From assembly GCA_002633005.1 (NCBI GenBank), contig NMRA01000445.1:1-64000 (forward strand): a stretch of DNA of 64,000 bases, given 5' to 3'. Positions within the stretch are counted from its first letter, which is position 1; each line of letters opens with the position of its first letter. This DNA is from Phoronis australis. Lineage: Eukaryota; Phoronida; Phoronidae. Below are positions 23,101-33,900 of this stretch, piece by piece. The position numbers and the translations under genes were made by a program. Under the pieces are notes generated by a model, which made no database searches, was not told the origin of the DNA, and saw nothing but the letters and a program-made list of their open reading frames with translations.

Positions 23101-25139
23101 TGAATCGTTGACCTTGGAGCCTTTACAAACCTTACCATAGTCATGGAAAAGAGTTCAAGGAAACGACAAAATTACAAATTTTTATGATATTTCAAGCAAA
23201 GAGTGTAAAACCCAGACTTCCTGTTTTAAGTGGAGAACATCGTTAACAAAAATGAGATATATCTTATGTTTATCCACGGTGTTAGGTTAAATTCAATTTA
23301 CTCGTTATCTGTGACTCGTTTCATGAAAAGTGACCAAGCTGCATGTCGCCCTGGTGAACAATCTCAAAACGGAAATCTTTTACTCTCGTTAAATCGGTCT
23401 CGTAACATTCTATACCGCGATAGGATTCCTTTTCCATAACCAGCAAGAACTTCGAAACCATCATCGACTAAAGAAAACGCTTCAATTTATTGGGATTGGT
23501 TGAATTTATGAGAATTTAGTTCTTCACTCAGCCAAGAAGGGTGAAATGTAGCTTTCAGCCGAAAATTTCACGTGACGCTCCACACAACTATTTCTGAAAA
23601 AAATATCTTACATCAGCAAAAGCGCAGAATCTTTGAAAATGTGCTCATAATTTCTACTTGTTCTCATTTTTTTTTCTGACACGTGATGTGCCAACTATTA
23701 TAAAAAAAACTTTCATCAGTAATTGTGATGTGTAAGTCTAAAATTTTGAGATACGTTTCTTATAACAGACTCTTGAAGTCTCCGCTATACTGTATCTAGT
23801 CTTCTGTAATAGTGCAGCTTTACAGAATGATTTTGTAAATGTTGTTGGACATGGCTTTTTCATTGTTGTTTGCTTCAGTTACTGGCCTTCTTAGCCGAAA
23901 ACAAAAACATTCTCTCGCAGATCCGTTCATGTCAACAATAAAATCCTGAATGTGAGTGGCCGTGAGGATTTGGAATGTTTTCCATGCCTACGCTTTGCGG
24001 TTCGTGCGCACACGTGTACCCAAATGTGATCAGATGTAAAAACCTACCTTTACACAGTGTGTCGCATAATTCCACGTCCTCTCCGCTGTCGCAAATCACA
24101 GAACATGGTATGCACTTAGCACTTTCGGGATTGAAGAAGGTGCCAGCAGGGCACCGTTCAGTTTCCTTACTCAAAGTCCTTTCCGTCGGTAGAAATATAT
24201 GTGCCTGAGAAGCACTTAGGAGGTGAGCTAATATGATGAGCGAGAAGAGCCTCCCCATAGCAAAAATTCAAACTTTTGTAACTAAAAAGATCTAGACATA
24301 ATCCTAGATAATAGGTTTATCAAAAACGGCTCGGGCTCGATTCGCCGGACTGATTCNCGCAGCCAAGTCAAGTTATTTTTTGAAATTCATCCTGGTACGG
24401 GAATTGGGGATAGTTAGGCCTATAAAAGATCTTTAACCCAGCCGCAGAGCGTCTAAAGCCGCGCACCGTACCAGTGACTGCTGGCAACTCATCGGAGACT
24501 CAACTTTATCATCCTTCGCCGCAGAGATAACAACTCTTGGGCTGTCTCCAGTGAGTCCATTCTTTGTTGAATGATGTTTAGATAAATAAAAAAAACTTTC
24601 ATCAGTAATTGTGGTGTGGAAGTCGAAAATTTTGAGATGCGTTTCTTATAACAGACTCTTGAAGTCTCCGCTATATCTAGTCTTCTGTAATAGTGCAGCT
24701 TTACAGAATGATTTTGTAAATGTTGTTGGACATGGCTTTTTCATTGTTGTTTGCTTCAGTTACTGGCCTTCTTAGCCGAAAACAAAAACATTCTCTCGCA
24801 GATCCGATCATGTCAACAATAAAATCCTGAATGTGAGTGGCCGTGAGGATTTGGAATGTTTTCCATGCCTACGCTTTGCGGTTCGTGCGCACACGTGTAC
24901 CCAAATGTGATCAGATGTAAAAACCTACCTTTACACAGTGTGTCGCATAATTCCACGTCCTCTCCGCTGTCGCAAATCACAAAACATGGTATGCACTTAG
25001 CACTTTCGGGATTGAAGAAGGTGCCAGCAGGGCACCGTTCAGTTTCCTTACTCAAAGTCCTTTCCGTCGGTAGAAATATATGTGCCTGAGAAGCACTTAG
25101 GAGGTGAGCTAATATGATGAGCGAGAAGAGCCTCCCCAT
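19655..25139 (-). CDS. TNF-receptor-like membrane protein with one BCMA-spaced cysteine module
   Basis: Two exons join in phase: 24929-25139 (or its near-identical copy 24048-24258) and 19655-20157, giving 714 nt and 237 residues. Residues 1-19 are a signal peptide. Cysteines at 36, 49, 52, 56, 65 and 69 form a single six-cysteine module including CIPC. The intervals (13, 3, 4, 9, 4) are those of the single domain of vertebrate BCMA (TNFRSF17). A Ser/Thr/Pro-rich stalk (about 71-163) leads to a TM helix (about 166-189). A basic 48-residue tail follows, with no death domain and no clear TRAF-binding motif. The DxL-type ligand loop of BCMA is not conserved. It is probably a type I TNF-receptor-like protein; the ligand is unknown. 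Confidence 0.72.
20158..24047. other. Intron of the TNF-receptor-like gene; no further exon supported
   Basis: Phase runs directly from exon 1 to exon 2 across this 3.9 kb, so no internal exon is needed. I found no second cysteine-rich module. It holds the tandem repeat at 20690-21125 and AT-rich sequence. The 22063-22278 and 22112-22294 frames overlap a short phrase that recurs near 54380. Confidence 0.5.
20690..21125 (+). repeat. Degenerate tandem repeat, about 3 units of ~150 bp
   Basis: Units share 'gtcatgttagaggcaggcag', 'ggccctctgttgaaactta', 'gttgccatggt', 'accaggtatttt' and 'accaccaattttag'. The open frame 20714-20968 is a by-product. It lies in the intron of the TNF-receptor-like gene. 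Confidence 0.65.
24048..24258 (-). CDS. TNF-receptor-like exon 1, downstream copy
   Basis: From ATG at 24258 to donor GTAGGT left of 24048, it encodes the signal peptide and the six-cysteine module. It sits inside the 657-bp segment 23700-24356 that is repeated on the far side of the 'n' at 24357. Residue 53 is Ser here and Phe in the other copy. One of the two copies is probably an assembly duplicate. Confidence 0.7.
24929..25139 (-). CDS. TNF-receptor-like exon 1, upstream copy
   Basis: Same structure as 24048-24258: 70 codons plus one base, ATG at 25139, donor GTAGGT. All six cysteines are kept and residue 53 is Phe. If the duplication were genuine, this would be either a second gene lacking its own exon 2 or an alternative first exon. 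Confidence 0.65.
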
Positions 25140-25655
25140 AGCAAAAATTCAAACTTTTGTAACTAAAAAGATCTAGACATAATCCTAGATAATAGGTTTA
25201 TCAAAAACGGCTCGGGCTCGATTCGCCGGACTGATTCAGCAATAAAAAATCAACATCTCAAACAAATCCTCCCATCTTGAACTTTTCGAGAGTCGATGAG
25301 CTTCTGATTACAATGACATATCTTAGATTTATCTAAATAGTAAATTAACGCTCCTCTTCTCGACCTTCAGTCGTATATCATTCTCCGTTCACACTTGTCA
25401 GCGATGTTCGACATAGTACGTGTGTTAGTTGCAAACGGTACAAACAGTATTTACGAAATGAAACAATGCTCGTTAAAGTTGTGATCATCATGAAGGTATT
25501 GTTTTCTAGCTGAACCTTAAACCCGCCATGAGTCAGCGGAGGGTCATTTGGAGATTCGTGATGAGAGGCCATCCATGTGTCGTAGACATGTGCGAACGTT
25601 GTTGGTATATAGAGATACGACAAGAAGGGAATATTTCTGTGTTTTCTTGTCACCA

Positions 25656-25812
25656 ATGGCGGATTTAGAGAGGGGCCAAGGGGCCATGGCCCCCCTAAAA
25701 TTCTCCCAGATTACCTTTCGCAGTTCGGGGGTGCGAATGTCTGACGGGCATAATCCTGGCAAATACTCTGCCCTGGCTCCCCTAACTCAAAATTCTGGAT
25801 CCACCCCTGGTC
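25656..25812. mobile_element. Small TIR element (family B), copy 1
   Basis: About 155 bp bounded by GGCGGATTTAG on the left and GGATCCACCCCTG on the right, imperfect inverted ends. The interior 'ttcgcagttcgggggtgcgaatgtctgac' recurs at 32749-32911 and 63340-63470. No coding capacity; it behaves like a non-autonomous element. Confidence 0.65.
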
Positions 25813-27278
25813 ACCGATCATCAAGTGAATCCTGAAATAGCCTTAATGAATGGAGGATATGTTCTGGAGTTGTCACTACGCAAGGATGTTATAATTCTAA
25901 GAAGCTTAGTAAAAAAGTATATCGATCGTTACAACGCAAAGGATTATCCGGGTATGATTGCAGACGAAAGTTGGGATCCTACAATGTCGGACTATAGTAA
26001 CCCATGTATGTCTATGTATGCCATTTAACTTTCCATCTTTTTATTTTTTAGATGTAGGGAGAAACGAACACGGGTTTTGTTAGAATAACGCTTAGATATC
26101 TCTTCGTAAAGAACGTTTGTGCTTTGAAACTGTATTGAAATTAAAACGCGATCTTCGTCATCGCATAAATTACGCTCACTTTTTCTTCATTATTTTTGGA
26201 ATTTATCTTTGAAATTATGAACCTTTCAAAACGGGCTTGAAGTATTAAGACCACGTTTACAAAAAAACAGGACTTTATAAAATCTGCAGATGCGCACCAT
26301 AAGAAGAATGTTATGCTTCTTCACAGTGTAGTGAAATAATTTGGAAACTGCATATCGACTCCCCTACAAAGGAGGCTCTGTACGTTCATTGATCGGTTAT
26401 CACGAGATTCTCTTATCAAAATGATACCGTTTGTCGTGACATCCCCCAGTGGTACTAAAATTAGCGCTATTGCAAACTTATATCACGTAATTTCTTATCA
26501 ATGTTATCCTACGTGGACATTTGCTCCGGCGGTGGTTTCAGAGCGATCCTGACACAGCCTGGTCGCGCAACTGCATGGAAATTAACGCGTTATCTCTCAC
26601 CGGAGTGGCAGTGTTTCGCTAGTGGACCAACATGTTCGGCCAGAACGCTACACTTAATCATATTTTGCGTATTCGAGAAATCTGATATATCTCTTGACAT
26701 TTCTACATATGTTTCAGTTCAAAAATGATTTGCGACTGCTCGTTGGGGGCATAACACTTTTCCTCCGTCAAACGTATACGTATGTGGCGACTACCAATGG
26801 TGACATGACTTCAAGGAAACATCGGTGCATGTATACATAATTCACCTGTGGTTGCCTGGATTATACATCAGGTGTACCAAAAATGTTCCTATATTCATTC
26901 AAGAGGCAGTAATCTAAACTGTTTTACACGCAAGAACACAAAAATGCCTACAGTCTCAGTTTGTTATGGTAATACTTTTTTCCGAGAAGCTACTCTGGAA
27001 TTCATAAAAAGTAACACGTTAAAAAGTAAGGGAGACCGCAGACGGAGAGCTGAGTTGAGCTGTCGGTCATAAAAGTGTGACGTGAAGCAGACGTAGAGGA
27101 CGTACGGACGTTTCTAATTTGTGCGTGAGCAGTTCTAACCCTGATGTGGATAACTTGACGTGCGTCCAGTCCGGAGAAGAGCACATCGGGGAGGGTTCTA
27201 CCCGAATGTGTGGTTGCCCAGGTACATACATGTACTGTACGTTCTCCTAGTAAACCTCCAGTGTTGTCCACTTTTGCA

Positions 27279-27416
27279 AGCGTGCACCCAGCCTAAAATA
27301 TAGGGGGCTCGAAGTTTTCGGTATGCGGACTTTTTATTGAAAAAAATCAACGAGGAATTAAAAAAAGAAAAATAACGGGGCCACAGCCTCCCCCCTCCCC
27401 CCTGGGTGCGCTCATG
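27279..27416. mobile_element. Small TIR element (family C), copy 1
   Basis: Inverted ends resemble (A)TGNGCGCACCCAG followed by a G-rich tract and GGGCTCG. Left: 'gcgtgcacccagcctaaaatatagggggctcg'-type sequence. Right: 'cccccctgggtgcgctcatg'. The ends match copies at 32219-32460 and 33772-34013. Confidence 0.6.
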
Positions 27417-28261
27417 TTTTGTTTGGGCCTCGGTTGGCCGATCTTTGAATTGACTGACAAGTTAATTCAAAAATCCCTTTTTTGCATTACTATTGTTGAC
27501 TATAGCTTTGTGTTAGCATTTTAAAAACTGTGAATGCGTAACGAAAATAAGTATAAAGGATGAAAAAGAGGCCAATACATGACTATGTGTATTTGGAGAA
27601 AGTAAGAAGTATGTGTGCACAAACGAAGCTAGAGGAAATCGGTTTACTTTCCAATCAGTCGCCTTTCTACTGATTCAGAAGTGAATGAATATCGGCATAA
27701 TATCGACACAAAATAAAGTTTGTACCACATGCAAGGACAACGGGTCCGAGTAACAGCACACGTCTACTAACTTCAAAAGCAACTGTTCTAGTAATGCAAC
27801 TGCGAGACCTTAGAATCTTTATTTGTTTAGAATTTAAAAGCACAGCTTAAACATGGCCTGTATAATATAAAACTGTTTTTCAAAGAAACCAACTTTTGAC
27901 TTAGATCCCTTCCCGCCATAAAATCGATCTCTCACACAAGATTTGGTTCCAGGAATTGGAAAGATCCGACAGTTCCTTAAAGAGGCATAGAATGCGAAAA
28001 CTCGCACAATACCTTTTAAACAGATCGTGGCGAATCTACTTCTTGGCGATGCTCACGTGAGAGTTAGGCACCTTGAATAGTGCAAGAACTTCTTAAAAAA
28101 TCGTCAAATTCACTATTTTTGAAACGCAAACGAAGTAAAAACTCTCATCCCAATGAAGCATCCCAATGAAATTTTCAAATTCTCCGCCCCTAATAATATG
28201 TTTGTGCGCATGATTGGGCTGAACTGGTTACTACTTGAAATCACCACTGTGTTGTTTATTT

Positions 28262-28540
28262 TAAAAGGTCAAAGGTCATATTTTCCATATAAGGGAAATG
28301 TGCTACTCTATCAAACGTTATGCCAAATAAGGAGACGTGCTTTGCCGTGTGAGAAAAATATCGACGAAGTGACGAGCAGTTGACAGTTGTTTTTTCTTTA
28401 ATTTCAAACTGAAGAAAAAACGTTGACATCAATAGAAATTCAAAATATTTATAAACCGTAAAAATACCTGGTGAACAGTTTGACTTCGGTTTCAGTTGCA
28501 GAGAGACACTTTAATAGTGTAATTTAGTCTGTTTTTCACT
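28262..28540 (+). repeat. Dispersed repeat (family D), copy 1
   Basis: This segment recurs in the same orientation at 50803-51060 with about three quarters of bases matching. Shared phrases include 'catataagggaaatgtgct', 'gacgagcagttgaca', 'ttgacatcaa' and 'aatttagtctgttttt'. No coding capacity. Confidence 0.7.
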
Positions 28541-29976
28541 TTCTATGCCACTTTAATGCTTGAGATCTTGTTCTACAAGTTTGGTTGTTACGGCGAGTCA
28601 ATTTATGCTTTGACCACAATACACTCTCACGCAATAACGGACGGTCAGTTCTTACTGAGGTCAGCTCTCCCTTTAGCCAGCGTATGGATCAACTTCTGAC
28701 CAATTCCAGAATCGCGTGTGATCTAAACTAAAAGTTAGTTTTTGAATAACCACTTCAATATTTACAAAATGACAACATAACACGGAAATCACAAGGGCTC
28801 CATCGCTTTACTTGGCTTTGAACCTTTCGAACCCAATCGCATTACAAACATAAAATATTTTTGCCACTTTGCAAGCATCTTGCATAGATCATCTTTCTCT
28901 ACTGCCTTAAATTCGACACTAGTATTCGGAGAAATGGTGCTATGGAAACTGAACAGAATACCAGATATAACAGGTAGGTCTCAGTCATCAGTGTCGTCAT
29001 GACGATGATCATCAGATATTGTTACGCCACCAATGATACTTCTGCCCTCTGATTGGCTGAAACGCAGTGCTATAACTTCCGTCATGATGTCATGTTCACC
29101 GTGAAGCCGTAGAATATTAAAGTGTTCGTTCGTGCGGCTTGGACGTCAGATGACGTTAAATGTGACCTGACCAATCACAGACTGTAGAAAACATAAACCC
29201 CTGACCGTTTAAACAAATTGAGAAGACGGTGACACACAGTAGGCCTACATTAAAGAAGGCAAGAACATGACAATCGAATATGAAGCAATCAGAACAAAGA
29301 AGCAACAGTGGTCGACCTTCGGCTTCAGGCAACATTGAGCTCCGTCGGTCCACATGACTTGATATCGGTCCATATCTGTATAATGCAAGTTTTCTAGGTC
29401 TATATGGCAAAGACTGCGGCTTTACAATTTCCTTGTCTGCACGTGCATAATACAGCGTCATTTTTTACAAGAACCAAACAAATTTAGAGCACATGAAAGC
29501 CGCCGGCCCTATCACAAAAACTCGCAATGTTGCTTGTAGGCACGCGCGTTTCAAAATTCGTCGCAAACAAACAGATAGGATACTCAGAAAACCCCATCAT
29601 GGCACTCTTTAGCTGGATTTACATGTCCAGTTCTGAAACCACATGTTACCAGTGCACAAGTCCTTGAACTTGATTTTACCCTCTATATGGTGATCCAAAT
29701 CAAGCATACATAGCTAAAAAGGCATTGGAGTTCAACTTGTTCAGAGTTGTTGACACTGATTTGGTAATTTTCAAAGTAAACTTTCATGAAGTCTGATCAA
29801 ATAAGTAGACCTACATTAGTAGTCATGAAATCGACAAGCCGTTTTGTGAGTTCTTTTGCCATCTTGAACGAAAGGGAAGACATTCCAGGAAGAGAAAATA
29901 GCCTGACCAGCAAAATCAGTACTTATAACACACGTTCAGATTTGCATCCACATCATTCATGGAATATGCGTCGACT

Positions 29977-30933
29977 GGTAGGTTGGAAGACATAGTATGG
30001 ACACGTATTAGTGTGACTGTCTTGCAAATCTTCTAAGCTTCGAGTACGTCTCCCTGCTTTTTACAGCGCATTCGTCAAACAATGCGCTGCAATGTAAACA
30101 GTCTACAATGTACTTTCCATGGCCTCTAACCTTTCACCTTTTTCCACGCAGGACGGGATGCTTCTGTAAGTTTTCCCGCTTAGGTTTCGTGTTTTAGGAA
30201 TCAAGGAAGCGTCGTCAGTTATACCGCCTCCGTTCTGTTCTTCGTCTTGAAAACGAATCCGTGACTGGTTCGGCGATTTGCTCTTTGACGTCTGTGTTCG
30301 AAGAAACTGGGCAGGTGGTCGTAGTAACGAGCTATCAACTCCGTCAGCGCCGGTGCCATTCGGCGAAGGTTCACTGTCTTTACCGTCGTCTGGGGTATTG
30401 CCGGACTGACTACTTTGTTGTGAGCTTCTCCACCCTGTCGCTTTCTTGTCGTAANGGTAGGCTGGAAGACATAGAATGGACAAGTATTAGTGTAGCTGTC
30501 GTGCAAATCTTCTAAGCTTCGAGTACGTCTCCCTGCTTTTTACAGCGCATTCGTCAAACAATGCGCTGCAATGTAAACAGTCTACAATGTACTTTCCATA
30601 GCCTCTAACCTTTCACCTTTTTCCACGCAGGACGGGATGCTTCTGTAAGTTTTCCCGCTTAGGTTTCGTTTTTTAGAAATCAAGGAAGCGTCATCAGTTA
30701 TACCGCCTCCGTTCTGTTCTTCGTCTTGAAAACGAATCCGTGACTGGTTCGGCGATTTGCTCTTTGGCGTGTGTGTTCGAAGAAACTGGGCAGGTGGACG
30801 TAGTAATGAGCTATCAACTCCGTCAGCGCCGGTGCCATTCGGCGAAGGTTCACTGTCTTTACCGTCGTCTGGGGTATTGCCGGACTGACTACTTTGTTGT
30901 GAGCTTCTCCACCCTGTCGCTTTCTTGTCGTAA
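29977..30933. repeat. Tandem duplication split by an 'n' (probable assembly artefact)
   Basis: Segments 29977-30454 and 30456-30933 are each 478 bp and nearly identical, separated only by the undetermined base at 30455. They duplicate the end of the NMDA-receptor coding sequence. The upstream copy alone is contiguous with a splice acceptor (30994-30995). It looks like two overlapping contigs joined without merging. Confidence 0.9.
30103..30454 (-). pseudogene. Second copy of the NMDA-receptor C-terminal coding sequence
   Basis: It repeats the last ~117 codons of the receptor, ending in the same MESTL and TAG, but has no acceptor or upstream exon sequence because the copy ends at the 'n'. It is probably the alternative haplotype. 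Differences are a handful of substitutions, for example Thr-Gln-Thr in place of Thr-His-Thr and Lys-Thr-Arg in place of Lys-Lys-Arg. Confidence 0.75.
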
Positions 30934-30993
30934 ATGTCATTTGAACCACTTTTCAAACTTGGTGATTTGGGAACGGCTTTGTATCCGAGTTCC
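30582..30993 (-). CDS. Grin2-like: NMDA-receptor gene exon 16 (C-terminal tail, PDZ ligand)
   Basis: 412 bp after TTTTCCAG. It encodes a low-complexity Ser/Gly/Pro/Asp-rich tail ending A-M-E-S-T-L and TAG at 30582-30584. The final E-S-T-L fits the class I PDZ consensus. The exon's 3' part is duplicated at 30103-30454 across an 'n'. Confidence 0.9.
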
Positions 30994-33900
30994 CTGGAAA
31001 AATAATACCCCGACTAAAGTCATAGTGACACCTGAACGAAATTTGGAGTGCCAAACCCAGTGCTGTAGTGGGGCGTAGGCGCACGTAGGCGCAGCCAACC
31101 ACCTTTTGGCATTTGAACGTAGGGCCTACGCACCGTAAGTTACGTTCAGTGCTAAAGGTGATACAGTGGGCTTTGGGCGCCTACTTACCTCCAATTGTAC
31201 CACTACAGCACTGCCCAAACCGTGACGGTTCAACGGACTCCTGTTTACGCTATATTTGTGTTCTTTTCGCGCATAATTTGCACGCTGTTAGTAACAGAAA
31301 TGGGTCGCAATGACACGCTGTAAAACGTGAAAGGTTACGTACTGTGCACGCCTATCCATCAGGGCCAGGATGTGAACCTGGCTCACAGTGACAAGCGATA
31401 TTCACAAGTGATTCCCGTAAGTCAATGCTGCCAAATTTTTAAAGAATTTATAACGATTTCCATGCAACTCCCGCACAGTACACAGACATTTCACTGACAT
31501 TTCCGAGCAAGATCATAAAGTATTCGTCAATTTCTGTATACATTGATTCAGTACATATAAAAAGTACTTGTGTACGACAACGCCATACAGGAACTGATGA
31601 ATATTGTACCGAATGAGCGTGTTTCTGACGAGTTTTATCACGATGACTTAGGTGCCAGCGCGCTCGACTTAATCGTGCAATGCTGGGGTGGCCTATCTAC
31701 ATGTAGGTCTATGCACGTCTGTGCGGAAAAAGTATCAATGACCATGGAAAATAATTAAAAACGTAGACGCAGCTGTGGTGGCATCGTTTGCTTAGGTATA
31801 AGTCATCTCCAAAAACGGAAAAATATTTATACTTGTAAAGTGAAGAAGAAAGTCATAACGTACATTTCGTTTACATGTAAGAATATTTTCCTTTGATTAA
31901 AACCTCCTGCGATTTCAAGACTTAATTACCACTGCCATACATGCATACGTTTAGATAAGCCTACATAGCTTTACCTGAGTCTGTTCTGAAGTCTCTCAAT
32001 GCGAACCAGAGCAATGTCTAGCTCGTGTTTGACTTTCCACATTTGCGTCTCACAAAGAGGATTTTTACATTTGAAATGTTTTTGGACATCAATCATCTCC
32101 ATCACGGATTGTTCAAATGTCAGAGATTTCCCCATGCTCTGGAAAGAAGTGCACGCGCGAAGATTATCAAGTATAGCTTCTGGTAAGTATGAATTCAGTT
32201 AAGGGATCGATTACACCACATGCGCGCACCCACGGGGTGGGGGCTCGCACGAGATCCCCCTCCCAATTTAGGCGAAGTGGGCAAAAATGGCAACCACTCC
32301 ACCTCAAAGATAACGAGACAAAAATCCATTTAAAAGGCAGGAATTACTACAATTCGGCGAATGCACAACTCATAGCTCGGTCGCAACGTACCTCGTGAAT
32401 CGTAGTAAAAGGCCCACATTCTCAAAAATTCGAGCTCCCCATTTTATGGGTACGCACATGCACCAAACTTGTTCTCAAAACGTTGGAGCAAGTCTTAAAA
32501 CCTTGATGAAACAGGCTGATGGTGGGTGGAAACGAACGACCTTGACCGAACATGTACATCGAATGTGACTGTCCATGAGTGTAAGTGTAACGCGTGTCTC
32601 CAACAATCATTCGTTTCCTACCCAGTGCATACAGCCCGTTGTGACAGCGCCCTCATTTGGCTGGCCCATGAAACATTTTCAAGTTAAGCCACATGATGGG
32701 AAGGAATACTGTTTCTTGTCGGAGTTCTATGCTCTCAGAATATTCCTCATGACGGATTTAGAGGGGGGCCAATTGGGTCATACATTCCCCTTAAAACTCT
32801 CCTATATTCCATTTGGCAGTTCGGGGATGCAAGTGTATGACTGGCAATATCCTGGCTAGTATTCTACCCTGCCCCTCGCTACTAACTAAAAATCCTGTAT
32901 CCGCCCCTTTTTTCCAATAGCGGTGACAAAAACTGGTCGGTCAAATCACCAAGATGAATGTATTGTGTATATATATACTTACCAAACTAATGAGACCACA
33001 ACAACCACATTTATCCCACTTGCTCAATTTCCGTCGCATAAACTTGAAATACATGTGCTCCAGCAGCATAAGTAATACAGACAGTAACACGCCGCCAGCT
33101 AAAAGGTAGTAAGCTGAGGTGAAGTTGATAATTTCGAGTGGGTGACTAGTTTCAAGTCCCTTACTTGACTGACCAGTCTTACAAGCTCCAGACATCCAGT
33201 ATGACTGAAGTTTCTCCAAAATACCTGAAATAGTGTAAACCAGTCTCAGGGGCTGGAAACCACTCTTACCACACACTGCAAATGAAACTGTTACCACGGA
33301 GAAAAAAAAACTTACCAAGGAACCTGAACTCTAACCCCACTCAGGCATTCTCAACGCACGCGAGTTTAATTCAAGTGACCCAGAACACAACATAAAACCT
33401 GGACTCAAAACCTATTAATCTCACCTTGTTTTTGATACTTCATTAGCTGCTCATTAAATTTTGGTAGCCACTTGGCGTCACCCTTTGGAAACCCAATACC
33501 GTATCCCGTCATGGCGTACCACGCCCCTACAGTGCGAAGACGGCAATCTTTGTCTTTCCCCGCCATGTAGTCTAGCACGGTGGCATCATATATGAACGCA
33601 TCAAGATTACTGGAAAATAAGACCTTCGTGTAAACAGACCATTGGTGCCACCAGCAGATGGCGCTAAATCATGCGATGAAGGCACAGTTGATGTAACATA
33701 ACTTATTTGATAATCACTTGCTCCAACAAAAAGCAAACCTCACGAGCAATTGTTCCTGAGTAGTAAGTAGACATGGGCGCACCCAGGGGGGGGGCTCGGC
33801 GAGGGGCTCGGGGGGGGGGCTCGAATCAGTGAAACAAGAAGTCGGAGTAAACGAGACAAAATTCCGCAAAGTCAACAGGAATTCGGCGCAGATGCACGAT

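Larger units (their letters stand above)
23700..25237. repeat. Direct duplication flanking an 'n' (probable assembly artefact)
   Basis: Segments 23700-24356 and 24586-25237 are nearly identical, with a few substitutions and small indels. The first copy stops exactly at the single undetermined base at 24357. This pattern is typical of two haplotypes of one locus placed in series. Confidence 0.85.
25238..29976. other. Intergenic region between the TNF-receptor-like and NMDA-receptor genes
   Basis: No gene can be supported. It contains family B and C elements and a copy of a dispersed repeat at 28262-28540. A 67-codon open frame at 25825-26028 reads like protein but has no convincing splice sites and no clear family. 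Confidence 0.5.

Noticed and set aside
25825-26028. 67-codon frame with VKKYIDRYNAKDYPGMI, vaguely like a SnoaL-type enzyme
   Set aside because: Resemblance is too weak, there are no flanking splice sites or partner exons, and it begins inside the edge of a repeat element.
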